Origin: Miscanthus floridulus
Lineage: Eukaryota > Streptophyta > Magnoliopsida > Poales > Poaceae
DNA length: 64,000 bases
Reading direction: 5' to 3'
NCBI RefSeq assembly: GCF_019320115.1
Contig: NC_089581.1
Coordinates: 15,649,100-15,713,099, forward strand
Part shown: positions 33,444 to 45,048 of the stretch, in pieces
How the letters are laid out: every line of letters begins with the position of its first letter
How positions within the stretch are numbered: the stretch's first letter is position 1
Notes under the pieces: generated by a model
Told to the model about the DNA's origin: nothing
Seen by the model: only the letters and a program-made list of their open reading frames with translations
The model's database searches: none
Position numbers and translations under genes: made by a program

Positions 33444-33575
33444 CATGTTCGTTTGAGCTGGTTTAGTTTATAAGCCATGGTTGAAAGTATTGTTGATTGG
33501 TTTGGTGTGAGAGAAAAATACTATTTGTTGACTGATAAGCTATAGTTTATAAGCCAAATTCGACTAAGCGAACTG
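33444..33575. mobile_element. hAT-like MITE
   Basis: Same family as 12477-12608: ends catgttcgtttgagctggtt and cgactaagcgaactgg, with core gtgagagaaaaatactattt. It sits about 400 bp past the TPRA1-like stop codon. Bases 33576-33856 contain a 27-bp direct repeat (ctgcgtttctttgtgctgac units at 33767 and 33794) and nothing else recognised. Confidence 0.75.
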
Positions 33576-33856
33576 GCTGATCATTCTCAGCCTGCAATAT
33601 CTCAGAGCCATGTCCTGCGTCTGCGTTTTGTTCTACTGCTGCTCCACTACCTACAGGAAGGATAGGGAGTGCTGCGTTGGGCGTTGTGAGTTCTGACCGC
33701 GACAGCGCCTCAACGGTTTTAGAAATAGCAAAAGCCCAGATGCGCAATGCAGCAGCACACGTGAGTGCTGCGTTTCTTTGTGCTGACTGGCATTGCGTTT
33801 CTTTGTGCTGACTGGCATTACGCAGGCACGTTTCGCTGTAAAGCTGAAGCTGAACA

Positions 33857-33935
33857 GCATTGTTCGCTGATTTGTTATAAGAGAAAAACACTATATCATG
33901 ACCGATAAGTCAAGCTGATAAGTTTAAACGAACTT
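33857..33935. mobile_element. Internally deleted hAT-like MITE
   Basis: Begins cattgttcgctgatttgtta and ends gataagtttaaacgaac with the agagaaaaacactatat core. It is about 80 bp instead of 132 bp, and its right half was carried into the tandem duplication that follows. Confidence 0.6.
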
Positions 33936-34208
33936 AGCATCCGAGCAAAACTACTATTACCTGACCTCGGCCCAAAAAAGTATATAATTATACATATCAA
34001 GTCATTCTTAATGTTTAGTTTGTATATAGAAAAGTATCATATATTTATACTATATCATGACTGATAAGTCAAGCTGATAAGTTTAAACGAACTTAGCATC
34101 CGAGCAAAACTACTATTACCTGAACTCGGCCCAAAAAAGTATATAATTATACATATCAAGTCATTCTTAATGTTTAGTTTGTATATAGAAAAGTATCATA
34201 TATTTATA
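33891..34208. repeat. 159-bp tandem duplication
   Basis: Copies 33891-34049 and 34050-34208 start ctatatcatgac and match almost base for base; visible differences are gaccgata/gactgata and cctgacct/cctgaact. The duplication includes the right half of a MITE. Confidence 0.95.
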
Positions 34209-34767
34209 TGTAGAGAAATATCAATATTTATGATACTAAATAAGTATAACTAAATTCTTCATTAATATATCTTAATAGTACATCTATTTAATATCATAAA
34301 TATTATCAAAAACTTTGGTCAAATTTTAAATAGTTGAATATGAGTGGACTAGAATTATATGACTTTTACGGCAGAGGTAATACTTAATATAGCATGTTAA
34401 TTTTAAACTAACCAGCTGGTTGACAAGTGACAACTGCGTGCCTTTTCACAAACGCTAGCATGTGGTGGACTGGCGATACTATGGTAATAATAGTAATTTC
34501 GGTCTAGGTAATGCATTTAGTTGTGCAGAGCTTAGAAGATTCATCAGTAGACCCAAATTTAAAATGGGTCTCCAAAAGAATATCTATAGCCTCCAACATA
34601 ATACATATATGGAAGACTCATTTTGAATGTCAACACATATATAACCCGAATATGAGTATCCTCTCTCCTGAAGACCTATTTGCAGAAAGAGTTCTCTTTT
34701 AGATCTTATCGTTGGAGAAGATAAAAAATAGATATTGAACCTTTTGCCTGGAGCATTTGGAATGAAT
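34209..34767. other. AT-rich intergenic DNA
   Basis: The words gatactaaataagtataac and atcataaatattatcaaaaa (34230-34330) echo the Stowaway-like MITEs at 11870, so a degraded relative may be present. No gene was recognised. Confidence 0.45.
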
Positions 34768-34776
34768 CCTATATCT

Positions 34777-35696
34777 TAGGAAAAAGTCTACTTAACCCCC
34801 CACCTTTCATACTTGGTCTACTTCACCCTCCAACTATGATACCGTCTGTTTTACCCCATGAACTTTCTAAAACCGTCTATTTTACCCCTTGGGTGGTTTT
34901 TTGACAGCGGGTATGCTACAGTAACATCGGGTTTACTGCAGTAACGCTGGGTTTGCTACAGTACTGGTTGTTTTGAATTTCCTTTTTATTTATTTTCGGT
35001 GAATTTTTGAAAAATCATAGTAAATCATAGAAAAATCATAAAATAAAAAATCTAATTTTATTGGACTCCACATGAGTAGATCTACACAGTGAATATATAA
35101 TACGGTATGATTTAGTACAATTTTTTTTGTAGCTTTAGATTAATTAGAAAATCCAATTTTGTCTGTAATTAATTAGAATTTATCTATAACTAAGTTATAC
35201 ATAGTCCAATGAGTACGAAATTTTTACTATAGTTCAAGCATACAATAATTAGCGTACCATAAAAATTTCACCACAATTGGACCATAGAAGCTACAGCTAT
35301 GAATTATTCCAATTAATTACAGATAAAATTAGATTTTCCAATTAATCTAAGGCTACAGTAAAAATTTTGTACTAAATCATACCGTATTATATATTCACTA
35401 TGTAGATCTATTCATGTGGAGTCCAACAAAATTAGATTTTTCATTTTATGATTTTTCTATGATTTACTATGATTTTTCAAAAATTCACCGAAAATAAATA
35501 ATAAAAAAGAAAATTGAAAACCACAGGTACTGTAGCAACCCGCCGTTACTGTATCCACCCGTTGTTACTGTAGCACATCAAAAAAAAAACGCCCATGGGT
35601 AAAATAGACGGTTTTAGAAAGTTCAGAGGGTAAAAAAGACGGGTTCACAGTGGGGGGTGAAGTAGACGAAAGGTGGGGGATTAAGTAGACTTTTTC
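34777..35696. mobile_element. Mutator-type foldback MITE, about 920 bp
   Basis: Long inverted arms meet near 35240. The ends are aggaaaaagtctacttaacc and ttaagtagactttttccc. Interior pairs include gtagatctacacagtgaata with its inverse at 35390-35410. The 9-bp word cctatatct stands at 34768-34776 and 35697-35705, fitting a Mutator-superfamily target duplication. If the TIR is extended by ccta on the right, the duplication shrinks to tatct, so the exact border is uncertain by 3-4 bp. No transposase. Confidence 0.75.
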
Positions 35697-35705
35697 CCTA
35701 TATCT

Positions 35706-36117
35706 CATGTAACAGCTGTTAGGGACGGTCTATGGAAAGGTCCATTGACCATTGGGCCCCAAGCCCACGAATCCATGCGGGCCTGGGGCTGGGGAATGGT
35801 TGGTTTGGGTTCCCCCCGCAGGCCACCACAAAACAGTGTGCCCTGTAGTGTCCGGTGTCCCTCACGTCCAGTACTGGTCGCATTTACTGCGGCCCTGGTG
35901 GGTCCCGGAGCGCAGGGGCACAGCCCTGCCATGCCACCCAGCCAGCCCCACAGGCAGGCACTGGCCTGGCCATGCGTTTTTTGACCGTTCATGAAAAGCC
36001 ACACTGCCTTCTGGCGCTGGCGGCCTGGCGCTGGACCGGGCGGGCAGCGGCTGCGGGCTGCGGGCTGCGGCACCAGAGTTGGAGCGGACAGCGGAGTGGA
36101 CTGCGCCTGCGCCCGCA
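35706..36117. other. GC-rich intergenic sequence with a 39-bp repeat copy
   Basis: GC-rich and open in several frames, but no domain is recognisable. It contains the first copy (36073-36111) of a 39-bp sequence, ccagagttggagcggacagc and on to cctgcg, that recurs perfectly at 36391-36429. Confidence 0.55.
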
Positions 36118-36390
36118 CCGCGCGTTTAGTTGCTGCCGGAGTTGGCGCCGCCGGATGGACTGTAGCACTACAGCGCACTGTAGCATTTCGTTTGTATTTG
36201 GTAATAATTATCCAATTGTTGACTAATTAGGCTTAAAACGTTCGTCTTGCAAAGTACAACCAAACTGTGCAATTAGTTTTTAATTTCGTCAACATTTAGT
36301 ACTCCATGCATGTACCGCAAGTTTGATGTGACGGGAAATCTTCTTTTTGCATAGTGTCAAAGTTGGAAATTTTGGTGAACTAAACAAGTG
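36118..36390. mobile_element. hAT-like MITE upstream of the X8 gene
   Basis: Core phrases agcatttcgtttgtatttgg, gactaattaggcttaaaacg and tttagtactccatgcatgta, with a right end ggtgaactaaacaag, are typical of a common grass hAT-type MITE. The left end is less clear (gcgtttagttgctgccgg). A perfect 39-bp repeat lies on both sides. Confidence 0.65.
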
Positions 36391-36469
36391 CCAGAGTTGG
36401 AGCGGACAGCGGAGTGGACTGCGCCTGCGGGCTACGGGACACGCCACTTCACAAAACTGGGCACTGCCC

Positions 36470-36624
36470 AAGCTGCTGCATTTAAACCCCCTCGTCGTCG
36501 CTTCAGTTCAAGCGAGGAAGACAGAGAGAGAGAGAGTGTTGTACAAGGGGCGCCGCCGGCCGCACTGTAGAGTACCTTGAGCTTGTTCACCGCCGTCGCC
36601 CGCCGCCTCACAGCCACAGCATCC
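36470..36624 (+). promoter_or_regulatory. Core promoter and leader of the X8-domain gene
   Basis: A TATA-like gcatttaaacccc (36477-36489) lies about 140 bp before the ATG at 36625. It is followed by a leader with an (ag)n tract at 36522-36536 and a GC-rich segment. Position and order suit a plant Pol II promoter. Confidence 0.55.
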
Positions 36625-39600
36625 ATGGCCGACTCAGCTCGCCTCTTCCTGCTAGTGGCGGTGGCCGCCGCTCTCGCCGGCCGCTCAGGTGTGTTGTGTC
36701 CTTTGCAATCTTTCTGATTTTCTCAGCACGCTGTGGGTTCCCTTTGCAATCTTTTCTGAAACTCGGCTCTCGCCGCCGCTGGTATGCCCTGTGGCTGTGC
36801 CTGGAACTGCAAGACGGCGCGTGGTGCGTGTGCCGCACGGACCTGGCGGACAGCGCGCTGCAGAAGACGCTGGACTACGCGTGCGGCGGCGGCGCCGACT
36901 GCAAGCCCATCCTGCAGAACGGCGCCTGCTTCGCGCCGGACACCGTCAAGGCGCACTGCTCCTACGCCGTCAACAGCTTCTACCAGCGCAACAACCAGAA
37001 CCCGCAGGCCTGCGTCTTCTCCGGCACCGCCACGCTCAGCAACAACGACCCGAGTGAGTCAACTGCATCCCCAAGACGTTTTCGGATTTTCGCTTGAGAT
37101 TCCTGACGCCGCGTTTGACTCCCTGTTTCTTTCGTGTGGCTGAAGGCGGCAATGGCTGCACGTACCCTGCGACCCCAAGGTAATCCTTGCACGGCATTGC
37201 CACTTTTCGCCACTTCTCCTTTCTCGCTTTCCCGTTGGGCTGGTTCTGTTTGGTACTTTATTCCGGCTGCTTTTGGCTAATTCAGCAGTGTTCTGTGAGC
37301 TGAGACAAGCCGAGACTAACACGCTCGACATGCCAATATGCCATGCTGTCGTGAGTTCGTAGCATCAGCATTTCTTGGCAGAGGCACTACTGAACTGACT
37401 TTACTAATCACTAATCAGAGTAAAAGCCATCTAACATTTTCCAACCCATCTTGCAATGACAACTCCCTGAACATCCTGAAGATATCACCAGTTCTGCTCG
37501 CCCCTCTTTAGAAAGGCTTAACCCCTAAGCCTGGTGCCCTGGTCCTAGTGAGTGCTATGCCAGATTTGGAGCCTTTTAGCGATGCGGTACCGTCCGATGG
37601 GCGGCCGCGTGCTGTTCTTGGGGTTGGAAAATCCTGGAATATAGGTGGTTTGCGCGTGGCAGCGGGGATCCGTTTCTTTCTCTCTTTTCCCACATTTGAC
37701 TGCATCGATGAACAACTGTGTGCATTCATGCCTGGAGTCTTTTTAGGGGAATCATGTAGTTTCAACTCTAGCCTACCTCAACTTGTTAGGACTTTGTTGT
37801 TGTTCTGCTGCTGTACCCTTCTGGTTCCGTCTCCGAGCTAGATGTTTTTCTTTCTCAACAAAAAAGCATCAGCCGGCTTTTCTGTCACTTTTTGCTTGTG
37901 CGTCTGTTTGTGACTTTGCGTTTAGGTTCCCCCTTAGACGGTCTCCAACACCGTGCCCCAAACGCATATTTGCGTCCCAGCCGGTGTTTTGGGTACCGGA
38001 ATTGGCCTTCAACCAATGACCAATACGCAAGACACAATTTGCGGAGAGAGGAGACGCAAAGTTGCGTCGTCCTCCACGCGCGACGCAAACTGCCGGCGCT
38101 GCCCCTCTCTCGCTCTCGTCTCTCCCGCGCGCCGGAGGCGGAGGCGGAGCTGGGGCCTGAGCCCGCGCCGGAGGCGGAGAAGCTGCGCGACGGGAAGCCA
38201 CGGCGGGCCACCTCCGGCGCAGCGCGGGGAAGAGGAGAGGGTCGCGGGGAAGGAGGCGGAGAAGCTGCGCGAAGGGGAGCCGTGGCGGGCCCCCTCCGGC
38301 GCGGCACGGGGAAGAGGAGAGGGTCGCGGGGGAGGAGGCGGCGCTCGCGAGGCGGCCAGAGATGGCATCCGCGCCATCGTCTTCCTCCCGTGCAAGGGCG
38401 ACGTCCTCGAGTTCGGCTCCGTCGTGCCCGTCCTCCATGGCGCCACACCTCCTTTTGCATCTATTGTTGGAGATGCAAGACTTAGGTGCAGGATGTATTT
38501 TACTCTGCGTGACCTATACCGTGGAATGAGTCTCTTTTGGGTACTCATCGTTGGAGATAGCCTTATTCCTGACTCCTTTCAAACTTGGGGAGCAGTGGTA
38601 TTTGTAAAGAGCATCTCCAGCAGCAATAGTATCTAAAACACGTCCCCTACATTTTTTAGGTTGTTTTCTCCGGCGACGCTACCTCAAACAGACTACCCCA
38701 AATTCATTATAGGTGAGAATTACAAATGGGACCCGACTGTCATCCTCTATCAGCTTCTTCTTCCTTGCACGCACGAGCAGAGCCAGCAGGGGACTTGGGG
38801 TGGAGGGAGGGCCGCTCGCTGGGGAGGCACCGCCGCATCAGGAGGCCGTGGCCAACTCGCGTCGGGACGCCGCTCCGCCGGGGAAGCCGCGTCGGGCCGG
38901 GGCAAGGCCGCCGGGGCTGGCCGCGCCCGCGCCGTGGAGCCATGCCCGCCGAGGCAGGGCGCCGTCGCCCGGGCAGGCCACGCCGGGACGAGGACGCGAC
39001 GAGGAGGGGCGCCGGGCGGGGGAGGGGCGTCGGTAGCATGACCGCGCCAGGGACGGCCGTCGGTATCGGGAAGGACCTCGCGCCGGCCAGGAAGCGCCGC
39101 ATCCGGCCCCGCGTCGGTGCTCGCGCATGCTCGAGCGTAGAGAAGAAGAAGGGGAAAAAATTGCACGGTGGAGTAAGGGGGAAAAGTAGGGTGCCAATAA
39201 AAATATGAGTGTAGTAGGAGGTCTGATGGAGCTTTTTTTTTTACCCCTATTACTCAAATTCAGAGTAGAGGGCATTGCGGGAGATGCTCTGATAAACTGG
39301 AATATTATCAGGTCATTAGATGATCTGGTCCCTATCTGTAAAAATACCTTCAATAAATTGCAATCGAGAGCATCCAATGAATAACCATCGCCACATGTGG
39401 AATATGTAGACACACCGCATTTGGAAGTATGATCACTGAAAAGGCGAAAAGTACAGTGCATTAAAGGAACTGATGTACTGCTGGTGTAGCAAAGACAGCC
39501 GAGCAAGCATTAACGCCCGGTTCTGCCAGACGTATCTTTAGTTCTTTGCTATTACGGAGTATACTATCTGTCCTTATCATCTTGCATAGGTATTAAGTCA

Positions 39601-39887
39601 AAGCAATGTGACTTGTCATCGTAACTCTGAGCTGTGACTGTTCGTGTTCATCAGTGTCATGCAGCTGCTTGTCATCCTAACTCTGAGCTGACTGTTGGTG
39701 TTCATCTGTGTTATGCAGCGCGGCTGCGACAAGCAACAGCGGCGTATACAGTCCTCCCACGATGGGTCCGTCAGCCCTCAACGACAACAGCGGTGCCACC
39801 GGCGTCCTTCCGACGGCCGGACTGGCCACGCGGCTGCTGGTCCTGCTAGCCTCCTGCTCGCTCGTCGCTCTCTACCTCGACGCGTGA
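36625..39887 (+). CDS. X8-domain GPI-anchored protein, PDCB-like
   Basis: Four exons (36625-36688, 36814-37053, 37146-37179, 39719-39887) give 168 residues in one frame with GT-AG introns. Residues 1-20 are a signal peptide (SARLFLLVAVAAALA). The X8/CBM43 domain (about 23-105) starts GAWCVCRTDLADSALQ and keeps the family's six cysteines, the DYACGGGADC and HCSYAVNSFYQ motifs and the terminal ACVFSGTA. A serine/proline-rich stretch and a hydrophobic C-terminus (LATRLLVLLASCSLVALYL) mark GPI anchoring. PDCB proteins bind callose at plasmodesmata neck walls and limit cell-to-cell movement. The length is close to Arabidopsis PDCBs (about 180-200). A GPI protein of the COBRA-unrelated X8 group other than a true PDCB cannot be excluded. 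Intron 3 (2.5 kb) holds two transposon-like inserts. Confidence 0.88.
37938..38560. mobile_element. GC-rich transposon-like insert in X8 gene intron 3
   Basis: The left end gacggtctccaacaccgtgc and the right end ctcatcgttggagatagcc are loosely complementary, as in grass MITE families with ctccaac ends. The interior is very GC-rich and open in many frames through composition. An 82-bp tandem duplication lies inside (38180-38261 and 38262-38343). Ends and superfamily are uncertain. Confidence 0.45.
38180..38343. repeat. 82-bp tandem duplication
   Basis: Two units starting aagctgcgcga and ending ggaggcgg, about 90 percent alike by eye. They lie within the GC-rich insert of intron 3. Confidence 0.9.
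38608..39290. mobile_element. DNA transposon with agagcatctcc ends in intron 3
   Basis: The terminal repeats agagcatctccagca and tgcgggagatgctct are inverted versions of each other. The interior is GC-rich (38760-39130) and contains no recognised protein. The TIR resembles that of PIF/Harbinger-type grass MITEs, but no target duplication was clear. Confidence 0.6.
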
Positions 39888-41526
39888 TCACGAAGACGAG
39901 ACGCCCCTCCTCCGCTGCTGCTGTTGGGGTGCCTTTGTTCATTGCCCTTTTCTCTTCTAGCTAGTGGCAGTGGCAGGCAGAGAGAACCTTTTGATGGCAC
40001 TGCCTTCCGGTGGTGGAGAAACTAGGGAGTGTGAGACTCCGAGGCCTCGTCGAATGCCATTGTGTCATTGCTGCGATTAACATTCACTTTCTTATGCGGC
40101 TGTCAAGGTTCTAGCCTTGTAGGAGGGATGCTGTGTTGACTTCTTGGACATGGGTGTTCATTGTTTAATCGGTTTGTTTAGGGTTGATCTTGATGTGCTG
40201 CTTGTTATTGCCTGACTTGGCAACAAAGTTATATGAGGGGAATAATTCGCTAGAGGACGATGAGAAGACGTAGCAAAGCACACAAACTTGTGAGCCCAGC
40301 TGGTCACTCCAGCCCAGTCTCCAGGAATGCTGTTACAAGCCGGCCCACGGACCTATTCCGGGCCTTCCGGCCTTTAACTCACTCCAGCAGCCCAGGGGCA
40401 TCGGCTTCAGAAACTGACGGCTTGGAGACACGAACACCGTCTGGAGTCCCAGTCCCAGTCCCACCCAATCCCAGATTTCTCCGACGTAGCAGTCGTGGCG
40501 GTCAAAATCTGCCGCCGTCATTTTCTTCAGAAACGCAGCTTCAGACAGGCATGAGCGCGATTTCTGGGGTTTTTTTACCACGAGCCGCATCTGGATCAGA
40601 TCCTGAAATTACTATTTCCTAGCCACGAGCAACTCTTGCCAAGTGGAGGATGGGTCATGGTCATGGATGCTAGGGTTTTCCACTTTTCCTTTTCGCGGCG
40701 AGAATCACGCAGCCGTCGCCTCACAGTTTTTTACCCACACCCCCCCCCCCCCCCCCCCACCCACCCACCGTGAAAGTCCAAATCATCGGTCGTAAGTGGG
40801 AGCAGAGAACGGGTGTAATTTATCAGCAAGCTGCTGCTTTCCTGTGACTGAGACTGTGACCTTGCTGAACAGAACAGCGGCGTCCAGTAAAAGTCTCGTT
40901 TGCTTTCTGGTACGGAAGGACTTTAGAGTAGCTTTCCGCGGATTATTCATCATCTAGCACAGTACTTGTACTAAGACAGATCATCAGTAATTAAATTAGT
41001 ACTAGCAGTCAGCACAGGATAAGTGGTCTGGCGTCGTCGATCCTGCACGTCTTGCATTGGACGAGTCAGCACGCAGTCGGCTCTCGCCTCTCCGATCTCC
41101 CGTGTACGTGGATACGACGTCGCGCCGGCGTCACCAGCTGTGAGCCGCTCGCTCGCCCTCGAAGTCGAAGCTAGCTGCGACGCGGCTGGCTCTGGCTGGG
41201 TGCAAGCGTGTGCACTCGAGGCGCACCGTGCGCGGGCACTGACAAGTGGGTCCGCCTACGGGCGGTGGGTGAGCTGGGTGCCTGGGTGGTTGGGAGTTGG
41301 GACCTCGTGGTACACGTACACGCTTGCGGTGTTGCGAACACCTGGCAGAGCGGTGTGCCCCGTCTCCCCTGGGCCTGGCCCTCGGCCGATCAGGCGATCA
41401 GCAACCACACCACACGTCCACAGTCCACAGCACCGTCTCATGCTTTCTCCCTGCCAACAGCTTCCACCCACGGTATGCAATCATCCCGCGAACCAGTGGC
41501 GGCGCAGGATTATAAAATTGGAGGAG
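39888..41526. other. 3' flank of the X8 gene and intergenic DNA
   Basis: 39888 to about 40230 should contain the 3' untranslated region. Open frames at 40260-40622 and 41023-41685 have no recognisable domain, atypical composition and no conserved start context, so they are not called. A run of 19 C residues lies at 40740-40758. Confidence 0.5.
40740..40758. repeat. Poly-C tract
   Basis: 19 consecutive C followed by acccacccacc; the opposite strand could form a G-quadruplex. Confidence 0.95.
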
Positions 41527-41712
41527 GTATATAGGTACCGTTTGGATCATGGGATTCTAGGAATCCAGATAGAAAAAAAATCTCAAAATCTTAACATATC
41601 ATCCAAACATCTTGGAATTTTAGAGGATTCTAACACAGACACAGAATCCAAAAACCATCGGAGATTATTTTTATCTAGAATCTAGGCTTTAGAATCCAAT
41701 CCAAACGTGCTA
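41527..41712. mobile_element. Short MITE with ccgtttggat-type ends
   Basis: Starts ggtaccgtttggatcatggg and ends agaatccaatccaaacgtgc, which are inverted versions of each other. The interior also pairs (gattctaggaatccagatag with tctagaatctaggctttag). No coding capacity. Confidence 0.65.
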
Positions 41713-43030
41713 GTCACCCAACCATGACTAGCATATAGAGGTCCATGTAGGTAAAGTTTAAACTGTAACTAGTTTTGTGTGACACTATGCTAGTGACATT
41801 TATATAGAGCTGGTGTACATGGTACATAGCTAAATGTGTGTTCACCATATATGTTTATAACAAATCCATTTGCTCAAATGTTCATCTCGAATGCTATCCC
41901 TTCATAAAAGTTCTTGGTCAACAATACAAACCAATTGGTTGGAGACATAAATAAATCAATATACAGAGGAAATTAAGCGCAAATTGATTGTTTTAAGCTC
42001 AGCCAAGAGTATGTACATGTATTATATAGACCTCTCAAATCATAATTCCTGGATAAAAAAAAAGGTGTACACATGTGTACACCCATGTCAATACTATAGG
42101 ACCACTAAGCAAGTACATGACTTGGCACTATTTCTTAAACACATTACAATGGCTTCATGTATAAACATATATAGTCGGGCGATAAGCCGAGAAAGACGAC
42201 GGAGATCATGGAAGGCGTGAGATGTCGGGCGATGGGACGAGAAAGATGAAACGAGGTCGATAGGAGAATATGAAACGACGCTAGCCCTCAAAGCTTCATT
42301 CTATATTATGCTCATGTTCTTTCGCATGTTTATATCGACTATGATAATGTTCTCCTTAGTTATTGAGTCCTTGCTCAATAGTTCAGCGCTACTTCCATTT
42401 GTTTAACTTTCTTTTCCATCTTCCAAACACGTCATGTCACTATCAAGGTTCACTATAGTGGGTTGTAATACCAAGAACTAATTGGACTAGCCGGCTCCTC
42501 AACAACTTTATCGCTCCTCAATCAAAATTCTGAAAGTACATTATGAGTGCACAAAATTTGCAGAGACAAGAAACTAGCATCAAGAAGAAGGCAATATTAT
42601 CATTGCATCATTTGATAAATAATTACATATTATCATTGCATCATTTTTTGGAGGATACACGTCGTCCTAGATGGTTTGTGCATTTTCAAGATTGGTTGAA
42701 AGCAAAAGCTATTATAATAGAAATCTTTGCTAATAAGTCCACTCATATTTCCAACTTCATATAACAGGGCTACACAACTTATATTCTCTTGGTCAAGATC
42801 AAGTGTCAATTCTAGAGTTATCTTAAGTCAACAATAAAATTTTTAGAAATAAATTATCTGTTTATGTACTAAATTTGCATAGTTGAAAACGATACGGGTA
42901 GATCTATATCAAATAGTTTCATTGGAAGGTATATCATTGTTATCTGAAATAAGAAATAAGTGGTCAAAATTATATCTTGTAGATTGTATCAAGCAAAAGG
43001 CCACTTATCTACTGGAGAGAGTATCTTGTA
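41713..43030. other. AT-rich intergenic DNA
   Basis: No gene or RNA recognised. A short direct repeat (attatcattgcatcatttt) occurs at 42595 and 42630. Confidence 0.5.
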
Positions 43031-43135
43031 CTCCCTTCTTTTCAAATTGTTAGTCATCTTGGTTTCTCTAGATATATAGCTTTTGATATATGTATCTACA
43101 AAAGCTAAAACGACTTACAATTCGAATGGAACGAG
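43031..43135. mobile_element. Short Stowaway-like MITE
   Basis: 105 bp flanked by TA, with ends ctcccttcttttcaaattgt and ttacaattcgaatggaacgag forming inverted repeats, the usual short grass Stowaway form. Confidence 0.8.
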
Positions 43136-43235
43136 TATTGTTTAACAAAAAAAGTAAAGAAAATAATAAAAACATGGGAAATAACAAAATTCTGAAACAG
43201 CTTATGCCTATTACTTCCTTTTAACCCAAGTATCT

Positions 43236-43397
43236 GTGTCAAGTTAAAGAGCAAAATTCACCGTCGGTCCCTGAACTTAGCCGACGGTGTCATCCAGCTC
43301 CCTAAACTTTTAAAGTCATATCTGTTGGTCCTTAAACTTGGCAGCCGTTGTCATCCAGGTCCCTGAACTTTTAAGGTGATCACCGCAGGTCCCTAAA
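43236..43397. repeat. Fragment of a 'ccctgaactt' DNA-transposon repeat, cut by an LTR
   Basis: Contains repeated blocks such as gtccctgaacttagccg, ctccctaaacttttaaag and gtccctgaacttttaagg, common in grass MITE-like elements. It breaks off at 43397, exactly where an LTR begins; the other half was not found in the window. Confidence 0.6.
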
Positions 43398-45048
43398 TGT
43401 AACACCCTTAGTGTTACACCATAAATCATTTACTAAAACATGTCATGAGCATCATGCTTATGTGTTAATACATGTGATAGAATGTGTAGATAAATTTCTT
43501 GTAACTTAAAATGACTAATAAAAATGTTAAACGAAAGTTGATCCAATAGTTCATGTATATCAAGTAGGGTTGAAAACCAATTTTTATTAAGCAAAAATAC
43601 TATAGAACATGTGTGTGATACTTAAATAAAGTTTGAAGTACAAACTTTGTAGATGACAATGAAATACTTGCTGTTGAAAAATGATATTACTAGCTAATAT
43701 TTCTACTAGTCTAGAAATTACAAATTGAATTCAAGTTCAGCTCAAAAACTTAGAAAATTTCCAAGTTTGTCAACCGCTAGACATTGCTATGTTTAGCAAA
43801 TTATTTGGACAGATTGGGTTAAAGGGTGGTGTAGTGTTGTAACTCGATTTGGTAGTCTCATATGACATCTTGAGTATGGTGAAGATGGTTAAGGTCCTGA
43901 AGCAATCGTTTAGTTTTTATAGGCGCTTTAAAATTTGTGCACGACATGGTTTCGAGCTAGTTGTCCGCGTGGGCGTGGTCACCACGTTCGGGCATTTGGC
44001 GTCGCCATGTTGGCTATCCCGCGCGCACGCGCGCAGTCGCGCGTGGGTGGCCATGGCTGCTCTGGCCTAGCTATGGCCTGGCCGCCGCTGGCTCCTGGCG
44101 CGTGGTGCTGCCGCCAGCCCTGCCGCGCTGCCGCACTATCGACTTGCCCCACGCCGCGCCACAGCTACTGCCAGTGCCGTCGTCTCGCTGTTATGTCCGT
44201 GTCTCACTCTGCATCTCTGCGCCGCTGCCGGCCCAGTGCATTGCCGCCTCTGCCGCGCGCACGTGGTCGGGCTCACTGTCGCCTTGTCACTGATGGCATT
44301 GCGGCACGCGGGCCACGCCGGTTGCCAATGCACGCGCCAGTCTGCTAGTGCCTACGCCTAGGCCTCCACGATCACGTTGACCACGTCCCTCCAAGGCGAG
44401 GACGAGACGAGATGAGCCCACCTATTGCGCTCCGTCTCTCTCTCTCCCTCCTCCGTCGTCGTCAAGCCGCGCCATCAAATTACCTAGCGAGTGATCACCT
44501 CAAACCAATTCATCGCATCCACGGCTTCACCATCATGTCCTCTCACTGCCCGATCCCACCCAGCCTTGATGCACGCACGGCCAAGCTCTAGTTTTGGAGT
44601 TTCTCCCGTCGTCGTGTCGATAAGGCCACATCCGATCATGGATGTGGGCATCCCTCCTACTGTCCCTCCTGAGTTAATTCACCCACACCACTAGCTTCAC
44701 CTTGCCTCCCTCTCCACCTTGTGCATGTTTGCAGAACCGCTACCACCTCCCCATCATCGCTGACGTGACTATGTCGCCACGGTGCGCCGCCACACGGCTC
44801 GGCCACATGTGGCCAGCCCTCCTCCATCATCCTCCACCCCAACTATCACCTTGGCTAGGTCTAGGGTAGTCTACTGATGCTCCCTCACTAGCCAGTTAGG
44901 TTCTTAGGTGTTCTAGATCACCGGGGCAACTGCGCCGCCGTCGTGGATGGTTGCGCGTCGCTATAGCTCGCTCCACCGTGTCCCGCCACCCCTCGCCGCC
45001 GCTTAGCATAGCCGCTTGAGTTAGAGATGGTGACCGGCCCATTAGGTG
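43398..45048 (+). mobile_element. 5' part of a Ty3-type LTR, plus strand
   Basis: Starts TGTAACACCCTTAGTGTTAC immediately after a broken repeat, the usual beginning of long chromovirus-type LTRs in grasses. It runs through a GC-rich middle and is interrupted at 45048 by another retrotransposon. The rest of the LTR is not seen in the window. Proline/alanine-rich frames in 43930-44850 are not called as genes. Confidence 0.65.

Noticed and set aside
36723..36956. Minus-strand frame opposite the X8 exon
   Set aside because: Shadow of a GC-rich coding exon; the plus-strand frame has the conserved cysteines.
37869..38636. Long arginine/glycine-rich frames on both strands within X8 gene intron 3
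   Set aside because: GC-rich insert with an 82-bp tandem duplication; it lies inside an intron with valid splice sites.
40260..41685. Possible unannotated genes at 40260-40622 and 41023-41685
   Set aside because: No recognisable motif, no splice partners, biased composition; the second frame runs into a MITE.
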